64,000 bases of DNA from Deltaproteobacteria bacterium HGW-Deltaproteobacteria-19 (GCA_002841865.1 PHBD01000011.1:157773-221772); one strand, 5' to 3'. Counted from the first letter of the stretch, positions 19,678 through 28,407 are shown. Program-made: numbers and translations. Notes: a model not told the origin generated them from the sequence alone.

Positions 19678-19706
19678 TTGACACAACCGGCCACCCACAA
19701 TATAGG
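19678..19706 (+). promoter_or_regulatory. Promoter-like sequence with no obvious gene
   Basis: TTGACA (19678-19683), 17 bases, then TATAGG (19701-19706). The nearest downstream gene is 300 bases away and has its own better promoter, so this may be chance or may drive a small RNA or a minor tetR transcript. Confidence 0.35.
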
Positions 19707-19855
19707 TCTTCCTCTGGTGTCACTGCTGGCATTGTTCTTGTCATTCTTCGTTGCCGAATGGAGTGCTCTCTCATTCCTGCTCATTCCTGTTTTCTACTCC
19801 TGGGAACGCGTACCCGCCTGAAATCGTCCTTTCCCGCCACAATGAAAAACATGCC

Positions 19856-19884
19856 TTGACACCGCCCATGTATCCGCCTATATT
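19856..19884 (+). promoter_or_regulatory. Near-consensus sigma-70 promoter of the tetR operon
   Basis: TTGACA (19856-19861) and TATATT (19879-19884) are 17 bases apart. Transcription would start near 19891 and give a leader of about 120 bases before the tetR start at 20012. The site matches the consensus at 11 of 12 positions. Confidence 0.75.
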
Positions 19885-19964
19885 CCCAGGAAAACGAAAA
19901 CGATACGCAGAGTACAAATAATGGTATTAACATGTTGAAATAATTGATTGTAAAATAATGATTT

Positions 19965-19976
19965 GTGTTGAAACAC
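19965..19976. promoter_or_regulatory. Perfect palindrome upstream of tetR, possible operator
   Basis: GTGTT-GA-AACAC is a perfect inverted repeat 36 bases before the TetR start. TetR proteins bind short palindromes near their own promoters. Its place downstream of the predicted transcription start would fit a roadblock. It is short, so chance is possible. Confidence 0.4.
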
Positions 19977-20011
19977 GATGACGGTTCAAATCGCCTGAAA
20001 GGAGGCTCACA

Positions 20012-20605
20012 ATGAAACCGGACAACCTGGAAGCCATATTGACAACGGCCAGGAAGATGTTTGCCCGATACGGTCTCAAGAAGACAAGCCTGGACGAGAT
20101 CGCCCGGACGGCAAGGGTGGCAAAGGGAACCATCTATAATTATTTCGGGAGCAAAGATCAGGTGTACCTGGGGGTTCTGCGGGGGGAGGCGGAAGAGATT
20201 GTAAGAAACGTATTGTCGGCCATGGAAAAGGTGGCTGCGCCGGAAGAGAAGCTGGCCGCCTTCGTGCGCGCGAAATTTCGCTTTATGCGGCAGGCGATCA
20301 ACATCCTGAATCTGGACCGGGAGGGAATCGAGAAATACCTGCCGGCAGCCGAGGGCATCCGGAACGAATTTTTTGAACAGGAGGTAAAGATCATCGACGC
20401 CATCCTGAGGCAGGGAGCGGAGAAAGGGGTCTTCCGCCTGGGCGACGCCTTTCTCACCGCCAAGGCCATCGGTTACGCCTTGCGAGGGTTCGAGCTGAAC
20501 TGGCTCATCCAGGAGAGCGAGGAACGAATCGAGCAGTATCTTGCCGAGCTCATGAACCTTCTCTTTTTCGGGATCATGGCCCAGCCTCGCGCCGGGGAGC
20601 GATAG
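20012..20605 (+). CDS. TetR-family transcriptional regulator
   Basis: 197 residues. The N-terminal helix-turn-helix is complete: ARKMFARYGLKKTSLDEIAR then ARVAKGTIYNYFGSKDQ, at about residues 12-55. The C-terminal ligand domain is helical and ends in a TetR_C-type pattern (FLTAKAIGYALRGFELNW). GGAGG lies about seven bases before ATG 20012. It is the first gene of a three-gene operon; the glycosyltransferase fusion starts six bases after its stop. It probably represses the operon and responds to a lipid-like or envelope signal; this role is inferred from position. Confidence 0.9.
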   Translation: MKPDNLEAILTTARKMFARYGLKKTSLDEIARTARVAKGTIYNYFGSKDQVYLGVLRGEAEEIVRNVLSAMEKVAAPEEKLAAFVRAKFRFMRQAINILNLDREGIEKYLPAAEGIRNEFFEQEVKIIDAILRQGAEKGVFRLGDAFLTAKAIGYALRGFELNWLIQESEERIEQYLAELMNLLFFGIMAQPRAGER

Positions 20606-20611
20606 GAAATC

Positions 20612-23119
20612 ATGGACAGCCGAATTGCACCTGTTGCCGATACGGAGATTCAGAGCATCTCTGCCGTTTCGGCCGATCGATGGCTCCAGGACTGGTTGAT
20701 ACCCGTCCCCCTTGCGGCAGTGGGGTCCTGCCGGGGCCGGAAGAGGAAAATCGTCCTTTTCTATTCGTCCATCGGCCAGGGGCATATCAGTGCGGCCCGC
20801 TCCATCGAGCAGGAGATTCTCAAGCAGGACCCCTCGGCCATCGTTCTGGTGAAGGACATCCGCGAGTTCATGGACCCCGTCCGGCGCATGCTCGATGAAA
20901 AACTCTATTGGTTTGTCGCGAAAAACCTGCCGGGATTTTTTGACGGCATGTTCCGCTCCCTCCAGGAGCAGGGGAATCACGCCGGTTCACTGGCGTGGCT
21001 GCCGAACGATTACCCGGAAACGAAGGTCCTCGATTTCCTTCGGGACGAGGCGCCCGATGCCGTCCTGGCCACCCACTACGGCTCTGCGCAGGTGCTCGGG
21101 ACGCTCAGGGAGAAGGGATTTCTCCCGGGTGTCAGGATCGGCTGGCTCCACACCGACTATTTCGAGGGTTATTTCCCCCGGATCTCCAAGCGCATCGACC
21201 GGACGTTCCTGGCCCATCCCGAACTGGAAAAGCGCTGGCTGTCGGCGGGTGTCCCGCCCGAGCTGATTGAAATCACGGGAATGCCCGTGAACGTTACAAC
21301 CGGCGATTCGCAGGGTCGCATGGAATGCCTCGCGCGGATCGGCTTCGATCCGGGCACGAATACAATCGCGATCGCCAGCGGGAAAGAAGGCGCAGGGGAC
21401 TTTGCCGGGGTCGTCATGAGCCTTGCCTGGGAAACGCGGGGACCTCTGCAGATCATTGCCGTCTGCGGCCGCAACGAGAGGCAGCGACGCGCCCTGCAGG
21501 GCATCCGGGATCGGATTCCGGAACGGGTGAAGCTGGAGATCCTTGGCTACATTCCCCAGGCGGACCTGGTTGCTTTCATCCAGGCCTCCGATCTGTTCAT
21601 CACCAAGGCAGGCGGCCTGTCCCCGGCGGAGGCATTCACGCTGGGGAAGCCGACCATCCTGCTCGACGTGATCGGCGGCCACGAACGGGAAAATGCGGAG
21701 CTGTTTTCAAGGCTGGGAATGGCCGAGTTCAATCGGGATGTAAAAGATGTGGGCGCCCAGGCCATGGCCGTTCTCTCCGATCCGAAGAAGCAGGCCTCGA
21801 TGCTGGCGGCTCAGCGGGAGTTCCGGGCCAACATGGACATCGGAAAAATCGCGCGCTTCGCGCTGGATCCGGACGCCCGGGAACGACGCGTGAGGCGGGG
21901 GTATGGAATCGAAAAGGGCATCCCCGCCGGCGAAGTCCGGAGCGCCCTGGCGCGGCTCGAATCCGACGCCCCTGCCGATTTGGAGGTCCTGCTTTCCTAT
22001 TCGTCCTCGACCGTCGATGAACGCATCGTCCGGGAAAATCCGTTCGGCCACATCGCGATCCGTGTCGGCGACACAGTATACAGCTCCAACCACATTGCCC
22101 CTCCGGACCGGAATCCCCCTCTGCTTCAGCACCTGAACCTGGAACAGTACCTTTTCGGGGTCGAACCGCCTTCGGACAGCCAGGTCCACACGAGCACCTA
22201 TGGCATGTCGTACGGGCGGGAAACGCTGGGTTTCCGCATCAGCGGGGTGACGCCCCTGTCGCGAGAGCGGATGCATGCCGAGGCTGCGAGGATCGAGCAG
22301 GAGTTCCGGTCGGGGAAGTGCCGATGGGACAGGAGCAGATCGAATTGCGCCGATTTCGTGGTGCGGATCCTTCGCGCCGGTGGATTTGACGCCCAGTCCA
22401 TGGAGGGGCCGGCCGGCATCGTTACGATGCCTCTCGATGTCTTTGACAGGGTTCGCACCGAATTCGAGGGCGATCCGTACGTGCGGACGGAACTCGTGGC
22501 CTACCGGCGTCTCCCCGGGTCGCAGGCCTCCTACCGCTTCTCGCGATTTCCCCTATCCCTGGGACAGCCGGTCCGGGCCCTGGCGCAGGTCCTCTCGCGC
22601 GATGCCCCGGACAGGATCGAAAAGGCCGTCGGGAGACAGCTGACCGGATACATGGGGGACGAGCGGGTCTTTTATGAAGATCTGAGCGCCCGCCTGTCCG
22701 CTTCGGCCCTCGACGATCTCGGTCGTTCCGGGCATCGTGCCCCGGGCATGGAGCGAATCCTGTTCGAGGAAGCCATGCGGCTGCTGGTCGAGCAGAAGAG
22801 CCTGCAAATCGATGCCTTCAGGAGAAAGTATACGGAGCATGCGGAAAGAGAGCTTCGCTATTGGATCGAGCGGGGCTGCGAGGTGTCGAGAATCGCGACG
22901 GAGCACGCCGAAGGAATCCTGGCAGGCGGTGGCGCGAAGAAACTTCGGAAGTCTCGTAGAGATCAGCGCCAATCCGTTGCGGGCTTTGGATACAAAGAGG
23001 GGCAGGCGGATGAATCGCCCTCACGAACATCGACGTTCCGGGCAAACTCCGAATCATCGGCGCGGGAAGGCGGGGGCAACGGCAACGGCAGTTGGCTGCG
23101 AAAAACGGGGAGCCCCTGA
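20612..23119 (+). CDS. GT28/MGDG-synthase-like glycosyltransferase fused to a permuted papain-like (LRAT/NlpC-P60-type) domain
   Basis: 835 residues in two enzymatic parts. Residues about 45-415 form a MurG/MGDG-synthase-type glycosyltransferase: YSSIGQGHISAARSI near 51-65 in the acceptor domain, HTDYFEGYFP at 180-189, and the donor-binding KAGGLSPAEAFTLGKP at 332-347. Residues about 455-640 hold FGHIAIRVGDTVYSSN (H480) and later SNCADFVVRIL (C579). His before Cys is the order of circularly permuted papain-like enzymes such as LRAT and YiiX, and NCxxFV resembles the LRAT nucleophile motif. A helical, basic tail follows. No signal peptide is seen. It lies six bases after tetR and three before dedA. 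Glycolipid synthesis plus acyl or peptide transfer is a hypothesis. Confidence 0.72.
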   Translation: MDSRIAPVADTEIQSISAVSADRWLQDWLIPVPLAAVGSCRGRKRKIVLFYSSIGQGHISAARSIEQEILKQDPSAIVLVKDIREFMDPVRRMLDEKLYWFVAKNLPGFFDGMFRSLQEQGNHAGSLAWLPNDYPETKVLDFLRDEAPDAVLATHYGSAQVLGTLREKGFLPGVRIGWLHTDYFEGYFPRISKRIDRTFLAHPELEKRWLSAGVPPELIEITGMPVNVTTGDSQGRMECLARIGFDPGTNTIAIASGKEGAGDFAGVVMSLAWETRGPLQIIAVCGRNERQRRALQGIRDRIPERVKLEILGYIPQADLVAFIQASDLFITKAGGLSPAEAFTLGKPTILLDVIGGHERENAELFSRLGMAEFNRDVKDVGAQAMAVLSDPKKQASMLAAQREFRANMDIGKIARFALDPDARERRVRRGYGIEKGIPAGEVRSALARLESDAPADLEVLLSYSSSTVDERIVRENPFGHIAIRVGDTVYSSNHIAPPDRNPPLLQHLNLEQYLFGVEPPSDSQVHTSTYGMSYGRETLGFRISGVTPLSRERMHAEAARIEQEFRSGKCRWDRSRSNCADFVVRILRAGGFDAQSMEGPAGIVTMPLDVFDRVRTEFEGDPYVRTELVAYRRLPGSQASYRFSRFPLSLGQPVRALAQVLSRDAPDRIEKAVGRQLTGYMGDERVFYEDLSARLSASALDDLGRSGHRAPGMERILFEEAMRLLVEQKSLQIDAFRRKYTEHAERELRYWIERGCEVSRIATEHAEGILAGGGAKKLRKSRRDQRQSVAGFGYKEGQADESPSRTSTFRANSESSAREGGGNGNGSWLRKTGSP

Positions 23120-23122
23120 GCC

Positions 23123-23719
23123 ATGATGGATGTTGGAATGATCGTGTCCCACATCGGCACTGTGGGCGGCATCTTCCTGGCCTGCGCGCTGGGAATGCCG
23201 GTCCCGGAGGAAATCACCCTGCTTTCGGCCGGTGTCCTGGTATCCGCAAAGCAGCTCCCGCTCTGTCTTGCCGTAATCCCGGGCCTGGCGGGGATTTTCA
23301 TGAGCGATACGATCTTGTTTTTCCTGGGGCGGCGCCTCGGCCCGCGGGTCTTTCGACTGCCTCTCCTGCGATCCGTCCTGACGGCGGAGCGGGTCCGATG
23401 GGCCGAGTCGCGCATTCACAGGAACGGTCCGCTCGCCTGCTTCGTCGGGCGCTTCCTTCCCGGCCTGCGCGTCGTCATCTTCACCACGTCCGGTGCCCTC
23501 GGAATCAAACCCCGCGTCTTCCTGGCCGTCGACGCCGCGGCGGCGGTGATCGTCGTTTCGCTGTGGGTTGCCGCCGGCCTCTGGATGGGATCGAATTTCA
23601 TCGATGCCACCCGGCATGCCGAAGAAATCAAGACCGTCATGATTTTCGTTGCAGTCCTGATCCTTGTGATCAACGGCAGCCGGCGTCTCCTGACCCGGAA
23701 CGGGAGGGAGCGGTCGTAG
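23123..23719 (+). CDS. DedA-family membrane protein
   Basis: 198-residue inner-membrane protein of the DedA/VTT family, which moves lipids such as undecaprenyl phosphate or phosphatidylethanolamine across membranes. Typical features are the N-terminal PVPEEITLLSAGVL segment, DTILFFLGRRLG, and the signature GRFLPGLRVVIFTTSGA near residues 111-127, with hydrophobic segments at about 8-35, 48-70, 135-160 and 172-187. It starts three bases after the glycosyltransferase fusion, as the last gene of the tetR operon, which suggests transport of the lipid that the fusion acts on. Confidence 0.85.
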   Translation: MMDVGMIVSHIGTVGGIFLACALGMPVPEEITLLSAGVLVSAKQLPLCLAVIPGLAGIFMSDTILFFLGRRLGPRVFRLPLLRSVLTAERVRWAESRIHRNGPLACFVGRFLPGLRVVIFTTSGALGIKPRVFLAVDAAAAVIVVSLWVAAGLWMGSNFIDATRHAEEIKTVMIFVAVLILVINGSRRLLTRNGRERS

Positions 23720-23912
23720 AGTCGTTCCCCTTCGGCCTGCGACGGCGATCCCGCAGGGGGCCGGAGGGTGTGGCACTGCTCCATCCCCCGCCGAGGGCCG
23801 CCGGCCGCTTCATGCCGGCTCGCATCCCACCCGCATCACCCTTCATGCTGTTGAAATCATTGCAATCATGATGAATCGCCTGGCACAGCCGGCAGGGGGG
23901 CCGGAAAAAGGA

Positions 23913-23941
23913 TTGACAGATTTTTTTTTCCGGCCTAGATT
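23913..23941 (+). promoter_or_regulatory. Sigma-70 promoter of the merR operon
   Basis: TTGACA (23913-23918), 17 bases, then TAGATT (23936-23941). The transcript would start near 23948, 25 bases before the MerR start codon. The 17-base spacing is normal, so a MerR-type stretched spacer is not evident. Confidence 0.75.
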
Positions 23942-23972
23942 AAAGTATAACTTCAATGTTTACTTGGAGCAC

Positions 23973-24716
23973 ATGAACGTAAAAATCGGCGACATATCGA
24001 AACAGAGCGGTGTTCCCGCCTCCACCATCCGCTATTACGTCCGGGAAGGACTGCTTCCCGCTCCGGTAAAAATCAACAAGAAGATGTCCCATTATGACGA
24101 CGTCTGTGTCGAACGCCTGAAGGTCATTCAGTATCTTCAGGAAAGACGCTACTTTCCCCTGTATCTCATCAAGAATATTCTGCGCAGGATGGACGAGGGC
24201 CTGAGCCTGCAGGAGGCTGAGGCCGTCGAGAACGCCGTTTTCAATCCCGCGGAAGGCAAGGCCGGGAATCTCGTGGAGCGGGGCATCCTCATGGCCGAGA
24301 CGGGATTGACCGACGCCGAAGTGAAGCAGGCTGAAAAAATCGGGATCCTGATCCCTTTTGCCGTCAAGGGAGGGAAGCCCCTTTACAATGAAGACGACGT
24401 CCGGTTCTGCCGGGATGTCCTGAAAAGAATTGTCGATTTCGGCCTGGATCTTCAGTCGTTGGCCTTTTACGTGGATCTGGGCAAGTCCATCGTGACGCGG
24501 GAAATGGACCTCCGCCGGAAGATCGTTTCCGACAAAACCGCCCGGGAAAACATCCGGATCACGGTGGAGCTGTCCAAAGTGGGTGATTTCCTCCGCGACT
24601 ACGTCATGCAGAGACTCTTCCGGCAGCAGGTCCAGGAGAATATCCGGAAAAGCCTCACCAAGCGCAAGAGCGTGAATTCAGGACGCCGCACAATAAAAAA
24701 ACAGCAGGAGGTGTAG
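23973..24716 (+). CDS. MerR-family transcriptional regulator
   Basis: 247 residues. The N-terminal winged helix has KIGDISKQSGVPASTIRYYVREGLLP at residues 4-29, followed by the wing and YLQERRYFPLYLIK. A second HTH-like part around 110-150 (TGLTDAEVKQAEKIGILIPF) suggests a tandem arrangement, and the long helical C-terminus could bind an effector or dimerise. ATG 23973 follows GGAG; the longer frame from 23868 crosses the promoter and is rejected. The next gene starts one base after its stop, so both are one transcript. The effector is unknown. Confidence 0.85.
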   Translation: MNVKIGDISKQSGVPASTIRYYVREGLLPAPVKINKKMSHYDDVCVERLKVIQYLQERRYFPLYLIKNILRRMDEGLSLQEAEAVENAVFNPAEGKAGNLVERGILMAETGLTDAEVKQAEKIGILIPFAVKGGKPLYNEDDVRFCRDVLKRIVDFGLDLQSLAFYVDLGKSIVTREMDLRRKIVSDKTARENIRITVELSKVGDFLRDYVMQRLFRQQVQENIRKSLTKRKSVNSGRRTIKKQQEV

Positions 24717-24717
24717 G

Positions 24718-25707
24718 ATGTTCAAGACAGCGATTACGGAGATGTTCGGGGTGAAGTATCCGATTATCTGCGGGGCGATGATGTGGCTCTGCAAGCCGAA
24801 GTTCTGCGCCGCCATTTCCAACGCCGGCGGCCTGGGCAACCTGACGGCGGGCAACTACGACACGGACGAGGCCTTTCGGGATGCCATCCGGGAGACGCGG
24901 AAGCTGACGGACAAGCCCTTCATGGTGAACATCACGATGCTCCCGTCCGTCCGGATCACCGCCGATCACCACAAGATGTACATCCGCGTCTGTGCGGAGG
25001 AGAAGGTGGACGGCATCGAATTCTCCGGCACGCCTGCAGACAAGGCAGCGGGTATGGAATACATCGAGATGCTGAAGAAGGCCGGCGTGAAGATCTTTCA
25101 CAAGGTCGGCTCGGTCCGCCACGCGGTCCACGCGGAGAAGGTCGGCTACGACGGGATCTACGCGGCGGGGATCGAGGAGGGCGGACATCCCCTCAACGAC
25201 GACGTGACGACGATGGTCCTGACGCCCCGGATTGTGGAGAGCGTTAAGATTCCCGTCGTGACGGTGGGAGGGATTGCGGACGGGCGCGGGCTGGCCGCGG
25301 CGCTGGCCCTCGGGGCCTCGGGCGTGATGATGGCGAGCCGCTTCGTGGCAACGAAGGAGTGCGAGGTTCACGAGAACATCAAGCAGGAGCTGGTGCGGCG
25401 CCAGGAATTCGAGACGGTCATCTACGGGAAGTCCATCGGGCTCCAGGGCCGGGGCCTGAACACCAAGATCCTCCAGGAAGTGCTCGCCATCGAGGAGCGG
25501 GGAGGCGCCTTCGAGGAGTTGATCCCGCTTCTGTCGGGTCAGAAGGTGAAGGAGGCCTGGGAAACGGGCAAGGTCGATTATGCGCCTCTCATGGTGGGCC
25601 AGTCCATCGGCCTGATCAACGACGTGCCGACCTGCGCCGAGCTTCTGGACGGGATGGCGAAACAGGCCCGAGAGCATGCCCGAAGGGCTCTTGCGTGCTG
25701 CGGGTGA
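24718..25707 (+). CDS. Nitronate monooxygenase / 2-nitropropane dioxygenase-family flavoprotein
   Basis: 329-residue FMN-binding TIM-barrel protein of the NPD family. Supporting segments are PIICGAMMWL at the start, ISNAGGLGNLTAGN, the phosphate-binding VVTVGGIADGRGLAAALALGASGVMM, and IEEGGHP. AGGAGG lies before ATG 24718. Related proteins include nitronate monooxygenases and the enoyl reductase FabK; in anaerobes many have unknown substrates. Its pairing with a MerR gene and a downstream acyl-CoA synthetase suggests acyl or lipid metabolism, without proof. Confidence 0.8.
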   Translation: MFKTAITEMFGVKYPIICGAMMWLCKPKFCAAISNAGGLGNLTAGNYDTDEAFRDAIRETRKLTDKPFMVNITMLPSVRITADHHKMYIRVCAEEKVDGIEFSGTPADKAAGMEYIEMLKKAGVKIFHKVGSVRHAVHAEKVGYDGIYAAGIEEGGHPLNDDVTTMVLTPRIVESVKIPVVTVGGIADGRGLAAALALGASGVMMASRFVATKECEVHENIKQELVRRQEFETVIYGKSIGLQGRGLNTKILQEVLAIEERGGAFEELIPLLSGQKVKEAWETGKVDYAPLMVGQSIGLINDVPTCAELLDGMAKQAREHARRALACCG

Positions 25708-25835
25708 GAGGGGTTCCCGATGACTTGGAAATGACAGGGAAGACCCCCGAACACGGGATTCGAGGAGCCTTCCGATATGGAATGCCGCCTGGGTCGAGCG
25801 ACCGGCGGCCGGATCGGTAAGGAGGTTTCAGCAGC

Positions 25836-27620
25836 ATGGTTCAACAGGAACAGATCGACAATCTCGCTTTACTCTGGGAAAAAGCTGCCTCGCGGCATGC
25901 CGACAAGCCATATATAGGAACGCGAAATCCCTCCGGCACGTATGACTGGGTCACCTTCAGGGAAGTGGATCAGCGGATCCGCAATCTCCGCGGGGGGCTC
26001 AGCAAAATCGGAGTCGGCCGGGGAGACGCGGTCGGAATCATAGCCAACAACCGTCTGGAATGGGTCATCGCGGCCTTTGCGACGTACAGCCTCGGCGCCC
26101 GCTACGTGACCATGTACGAGTCGGAGTTGATCCAGACCTGCCGGTACATTGTCAACGACGCATCCGTAAAGGTCCTGCTGGTCTCCAAACAGGATATTTT
26201 CGAAAAGGTGAAGGACTTCCCGAGCGGGATTCCGAGCCTGCAGAAGATCATCCTCATCGAGGGCCAGGGGAAGGGAACGATGGCGGAACTGGAGCGGACC
26301 GGCGCCTCGAATCCCGTGAAAGCCGTTCATCCGGACCGGGATGAAATCGCCGGGCTCATCTACACATCGGGAACGACCGGAGACCCCAAGGGCGTTCTCA
26401 TCTCCCACTGGAATTTCTGCAGCAACGTCATGGCCTGCCTGGACCGGTACCCCCATCTGTCCGCCGAGGACCGATGCATGAATATTCTTCCCTGGGCCCA
26501 TTCCTACGCCCAGACCGTCGAACTCTACGTGTTCACGATCAATGGGGGATCCATCGGCATCATGGGGAGCACGGCGACGATCGTCCAGGACATGGCCCAG
26601 ATCCGGCCGACGTTTGTCGTGGCGGTGCCCCGGGTGTTCAATAAGATTTTTGAAAATCTCCACGCGGCCATGAACGAAAAGGGGGGCCTGGCGAAATCGC
26701 TATTCTTCGCGGGACTGAAAAGCGCCAAGGCCCGCCGCAACGGCGGGTCCGGGATCATGGACGGGATCGTCTATGCTATCGCCGACCGGATCGTCTTCCA
26801 GAAAATCAGGGACCGCTTCGGAGGCCGCCTGAGAGAGGCCCTCACGGGGGCCGCGGCCATCAGTCCGGAGATTTCCTATTTCTTTGACGATATCGGCATC
26901 AATCTCTATGAGTCATACGGCATGACGGAACTGTCACCGGGTATCACGGCCAATGCCCCGACGGCCAACAAGAAGGGAAGTGTGGGACGCCCCCTCATGG
27001 GAGTCAAGGTGGTCATCGACCAATCCGTTGTCGAGGAAGGCGCCCGGGACGGCGAGATCGTCGTTTACGGGCCGAATGTCATGCGGGGATATCACAACAA
27101 GCCCGAATTGACGCAGGCGGCAATGACGCCGGACGGTGGAATCCGGACGGGCGACCGGGGCCGCCTCGATGAGGACGGCTTCCTCTACATCACGGGCCGG
27201 ATCAAGGAGCAATTCAAGCTGGAGAACGCAAAGTTCGTCTTTCCCGCCGCCATGGAGGAAGACATCACCCTGAACCCCCTGATTCAGAACGCCCTGATCT
27301 ACGGAGACAACCGGCCGTACACCGTGTGCCTGGTGGTACCCGATCCGATCGCCCTGAAAAAGTACGCCGAGGCGCACAATCTGTCCGGCGATCCCGGAAC
27401 GCTTTCCAGGAACAGGGACGTGCAGGGAATGATCGGGAAGGAAATCAGCCGCTCCCTGGCGGGGAAATACGGCGGCTATGAAATCCCGAAGAAATTCGTC
27501 TTTATCCATGAACCCTTCTCGGTGGACAACGGCATGATCACCCAGACGATGAAGATGAAGCGGAAGGTGATTCTGGACAAACACATGCCCGAGATCGAGG
27601 CGCTGTACAGCGAGGCGTGA
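25836..27620 (+). CDS. Long-chain acyl-CoA synthetase (AMP-forming)
   Basis: 594 residues. It activates a fatty acid with ATP and CoA. The P-loop motif IYTSGTTGDPKGV, the adenine motif ESYGMTELSPG and the hinge region TGDRGRLDEDGFLYITGRIKEQFKL with its catalytic-domain lysine further on are all present, matching the long-chain FadD15-like group. AAGGAGG lies 10-12 bases before ATG 25836. It follows the NPD gene by 128 bases on the same strand and ends before a strong hairpin terminator. Chain-length preference cannot be read from the sequence. Confidence 0.92.
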   Translation: MVQQEQIDNLALLWEKAASRHADKPYIGTRNPSGTYDWVTFREVDQRIRNLRGGLSKIGVGRGDAVGIIANNRLEWVIAAFATYSLGARYVTMYESELIQTCRYIVNDASVKVLLVSKQDIFEKVKDFPSGIPSLQKIILIEGQGKGTMAELERTGASNPVKAVHPDRDEIAGLIYTSGTTGDPKGVLISHWNFCSNVMACLDRYPHLSAEDRCMNILPWAHSYAQTVELYVFTINGGSIGIMGSTATIVQDMAQIRPTFVVAVPRVFNKIFENLHAAMNEKGGLAKSLFFAGLKSAKARRNGGSGIMDGIVYAIADRIVFQKIRDRFGGRLREALTGAAAISPEISYFFDDIGINLYESYGMTELSPGITANAPTANKKGSVGRPLMGVKVVIDQSVVEEGARDGEIVVYGPNVMRGYHNKPELTQAAMTPDGGIRTGDRGRLDEDGFLYITGRIKEQFKLENAKFVFPAAMEEDITLNPLIQNALIYGDNRPYTVCLVVPDPIALKKYAEAHNLSGDPGTLSRNRDVQGMIGKEISRSLAGKYGGYEIPKKFVFIHEPFSVDNGMITQTMKMKRKVILDKHMPEIEALYSEA

Positions 27621-27683
27621 GCCCGGCGAGGCTTCGATTTCAGGGAAAATGGGACGGCTTGGGTCCGTCCTCGGGAAACGGCA

Positions 27684-27720
27684 GGGGGACAGACGAAAAT
27701 CTGTCCCCCTTTGCTTTCCG
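27684..27720 (+). terminator. Intrinsic terminator after the acyl-CoA synthetase gene
   Basis: GGGGGACAGA (27684-27693) and TCTGTCCCCC (27700-27709) form a perfect 10-base-pair stem around CGAAAA, followed by TTTGCTTT. The right arm AATCTGTCCCCCTT matches the hairpin at 17296, so it may belong to a dispersed family. Confidence 0.78.
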
Positions 27721-27904
27721 GGGTGCGGGGTTGAAATTTACCGAAACGGACTCCCGGGACGTTCATCCATGTCGGCGGCAGTGCAGCCGGGGAGGCAACG
27801 AAGCGGGTTTTCTCTTGCCCTGATCCCGGCCCTCTGGCAGATAGAATGGCGATGCCGGGGAAGTCTCATCGCTTGCCGGAAAAACCAATTCGAAAGGAGC
27901 GTTC

Positions 27905-28366
27905 ATGGCCGACGTCCTGAAAGGTTATCCCGTCAGTCTGGAAGTGCCCGTTGCCTGGGGCGAGATGGACGCCATGGGACACGTCAACAACGTTGTATAC
28001 TTCCGCTATTTTGAGAGTGCGCGGATCGCCTACTTCGAAAAGATGGGGTTGATCGACTTCATGAAGAAAACCGGCATCGGCCCGATTCTCGCCACGACGT
28101 CATGCCAGTTCCGGATCCCCCTGACCTATCCGGACAGCGTCCTGATCGGGGCGAAGGTCGTTTCCGTCGAAGACGATCGGTTCGTCATGCACTACATCGT
28201 TGTGAGCAAGAAACACCGGAAGCCCGCCGCGGTAGGGGAGGGTGTGATCATGGCCTTCGACTACCGGGGAGGAAAGAAGGTGCCCGTCCCGGAGGAGTTG
28301 AAACAGCGGGTTCTGGAAATCGAGCGGTCGGGAAGAGCCGAACCGGTACGCCGGCTCAACAGCTGA
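27905..28366 (+). CDS. Acyl-CoA thioesterase, 4-hydroxybenzoyl-CoA thioesterase (YbgC) type
   Basis: 153-residue single hot-dog-fold protein. The motif WGEMDAMGHVNNVVYFRYFESAR (residues about 19-41) contains the active-site Asp and the helix start typical of the 4HBT/YbgC group. GAAAGGAG precedes ATG 27905. It would release CoA from acyl or aryl thioesters. It lies downstream of the acyl-CoA synthetase but behind a terminator, so it is probably transcribed separately. It converges with the small gene after lexA. Confidence 0.88.
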   Translation: MADVLKGYPVSLEVPVAWGEMDAMGHVNNVVYFRYFESARIAYFEKMGLIDFMKKTGIGPILATTSCQFRIPLTYPDSVLIGAKVVSVEDDRFVMHYIVVSKKHRKPAAVGEGVIMAFDYRGGKKVPVPEELKQRVLEIERSGRAEPVRRLNS

Positions 28367-28407
28367 TCCTTGAGAAGGAGGGTGTCCGAGCCGTGGGATG
28401 ACCCGGA

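Larger units (their letters stand above)
19512..20011. other. 500-base intergenic region with two promoter-like sites
   Basis: No convincing gene. It becomes AT-rich from about 19840. It contains two rightward sigma-70-like promoters (19678-19706 and 19856-19884), a perfect short palindrome (19965-19976), and the GGAGG ribosome site of the tetR gene. Frames up to 88 codons exist, one with a hydrophobic segment around 19720-19800, but none has a ribosome site I trust. Confidence 0.6.

Noticed and set aside
19558..19821. Small plus-strand frame with a hydrophobic stretch
   Set aside because: No ribosome site, starts inside the queG-like trailer, and the hydrophobic run follows from T-rich DNA.
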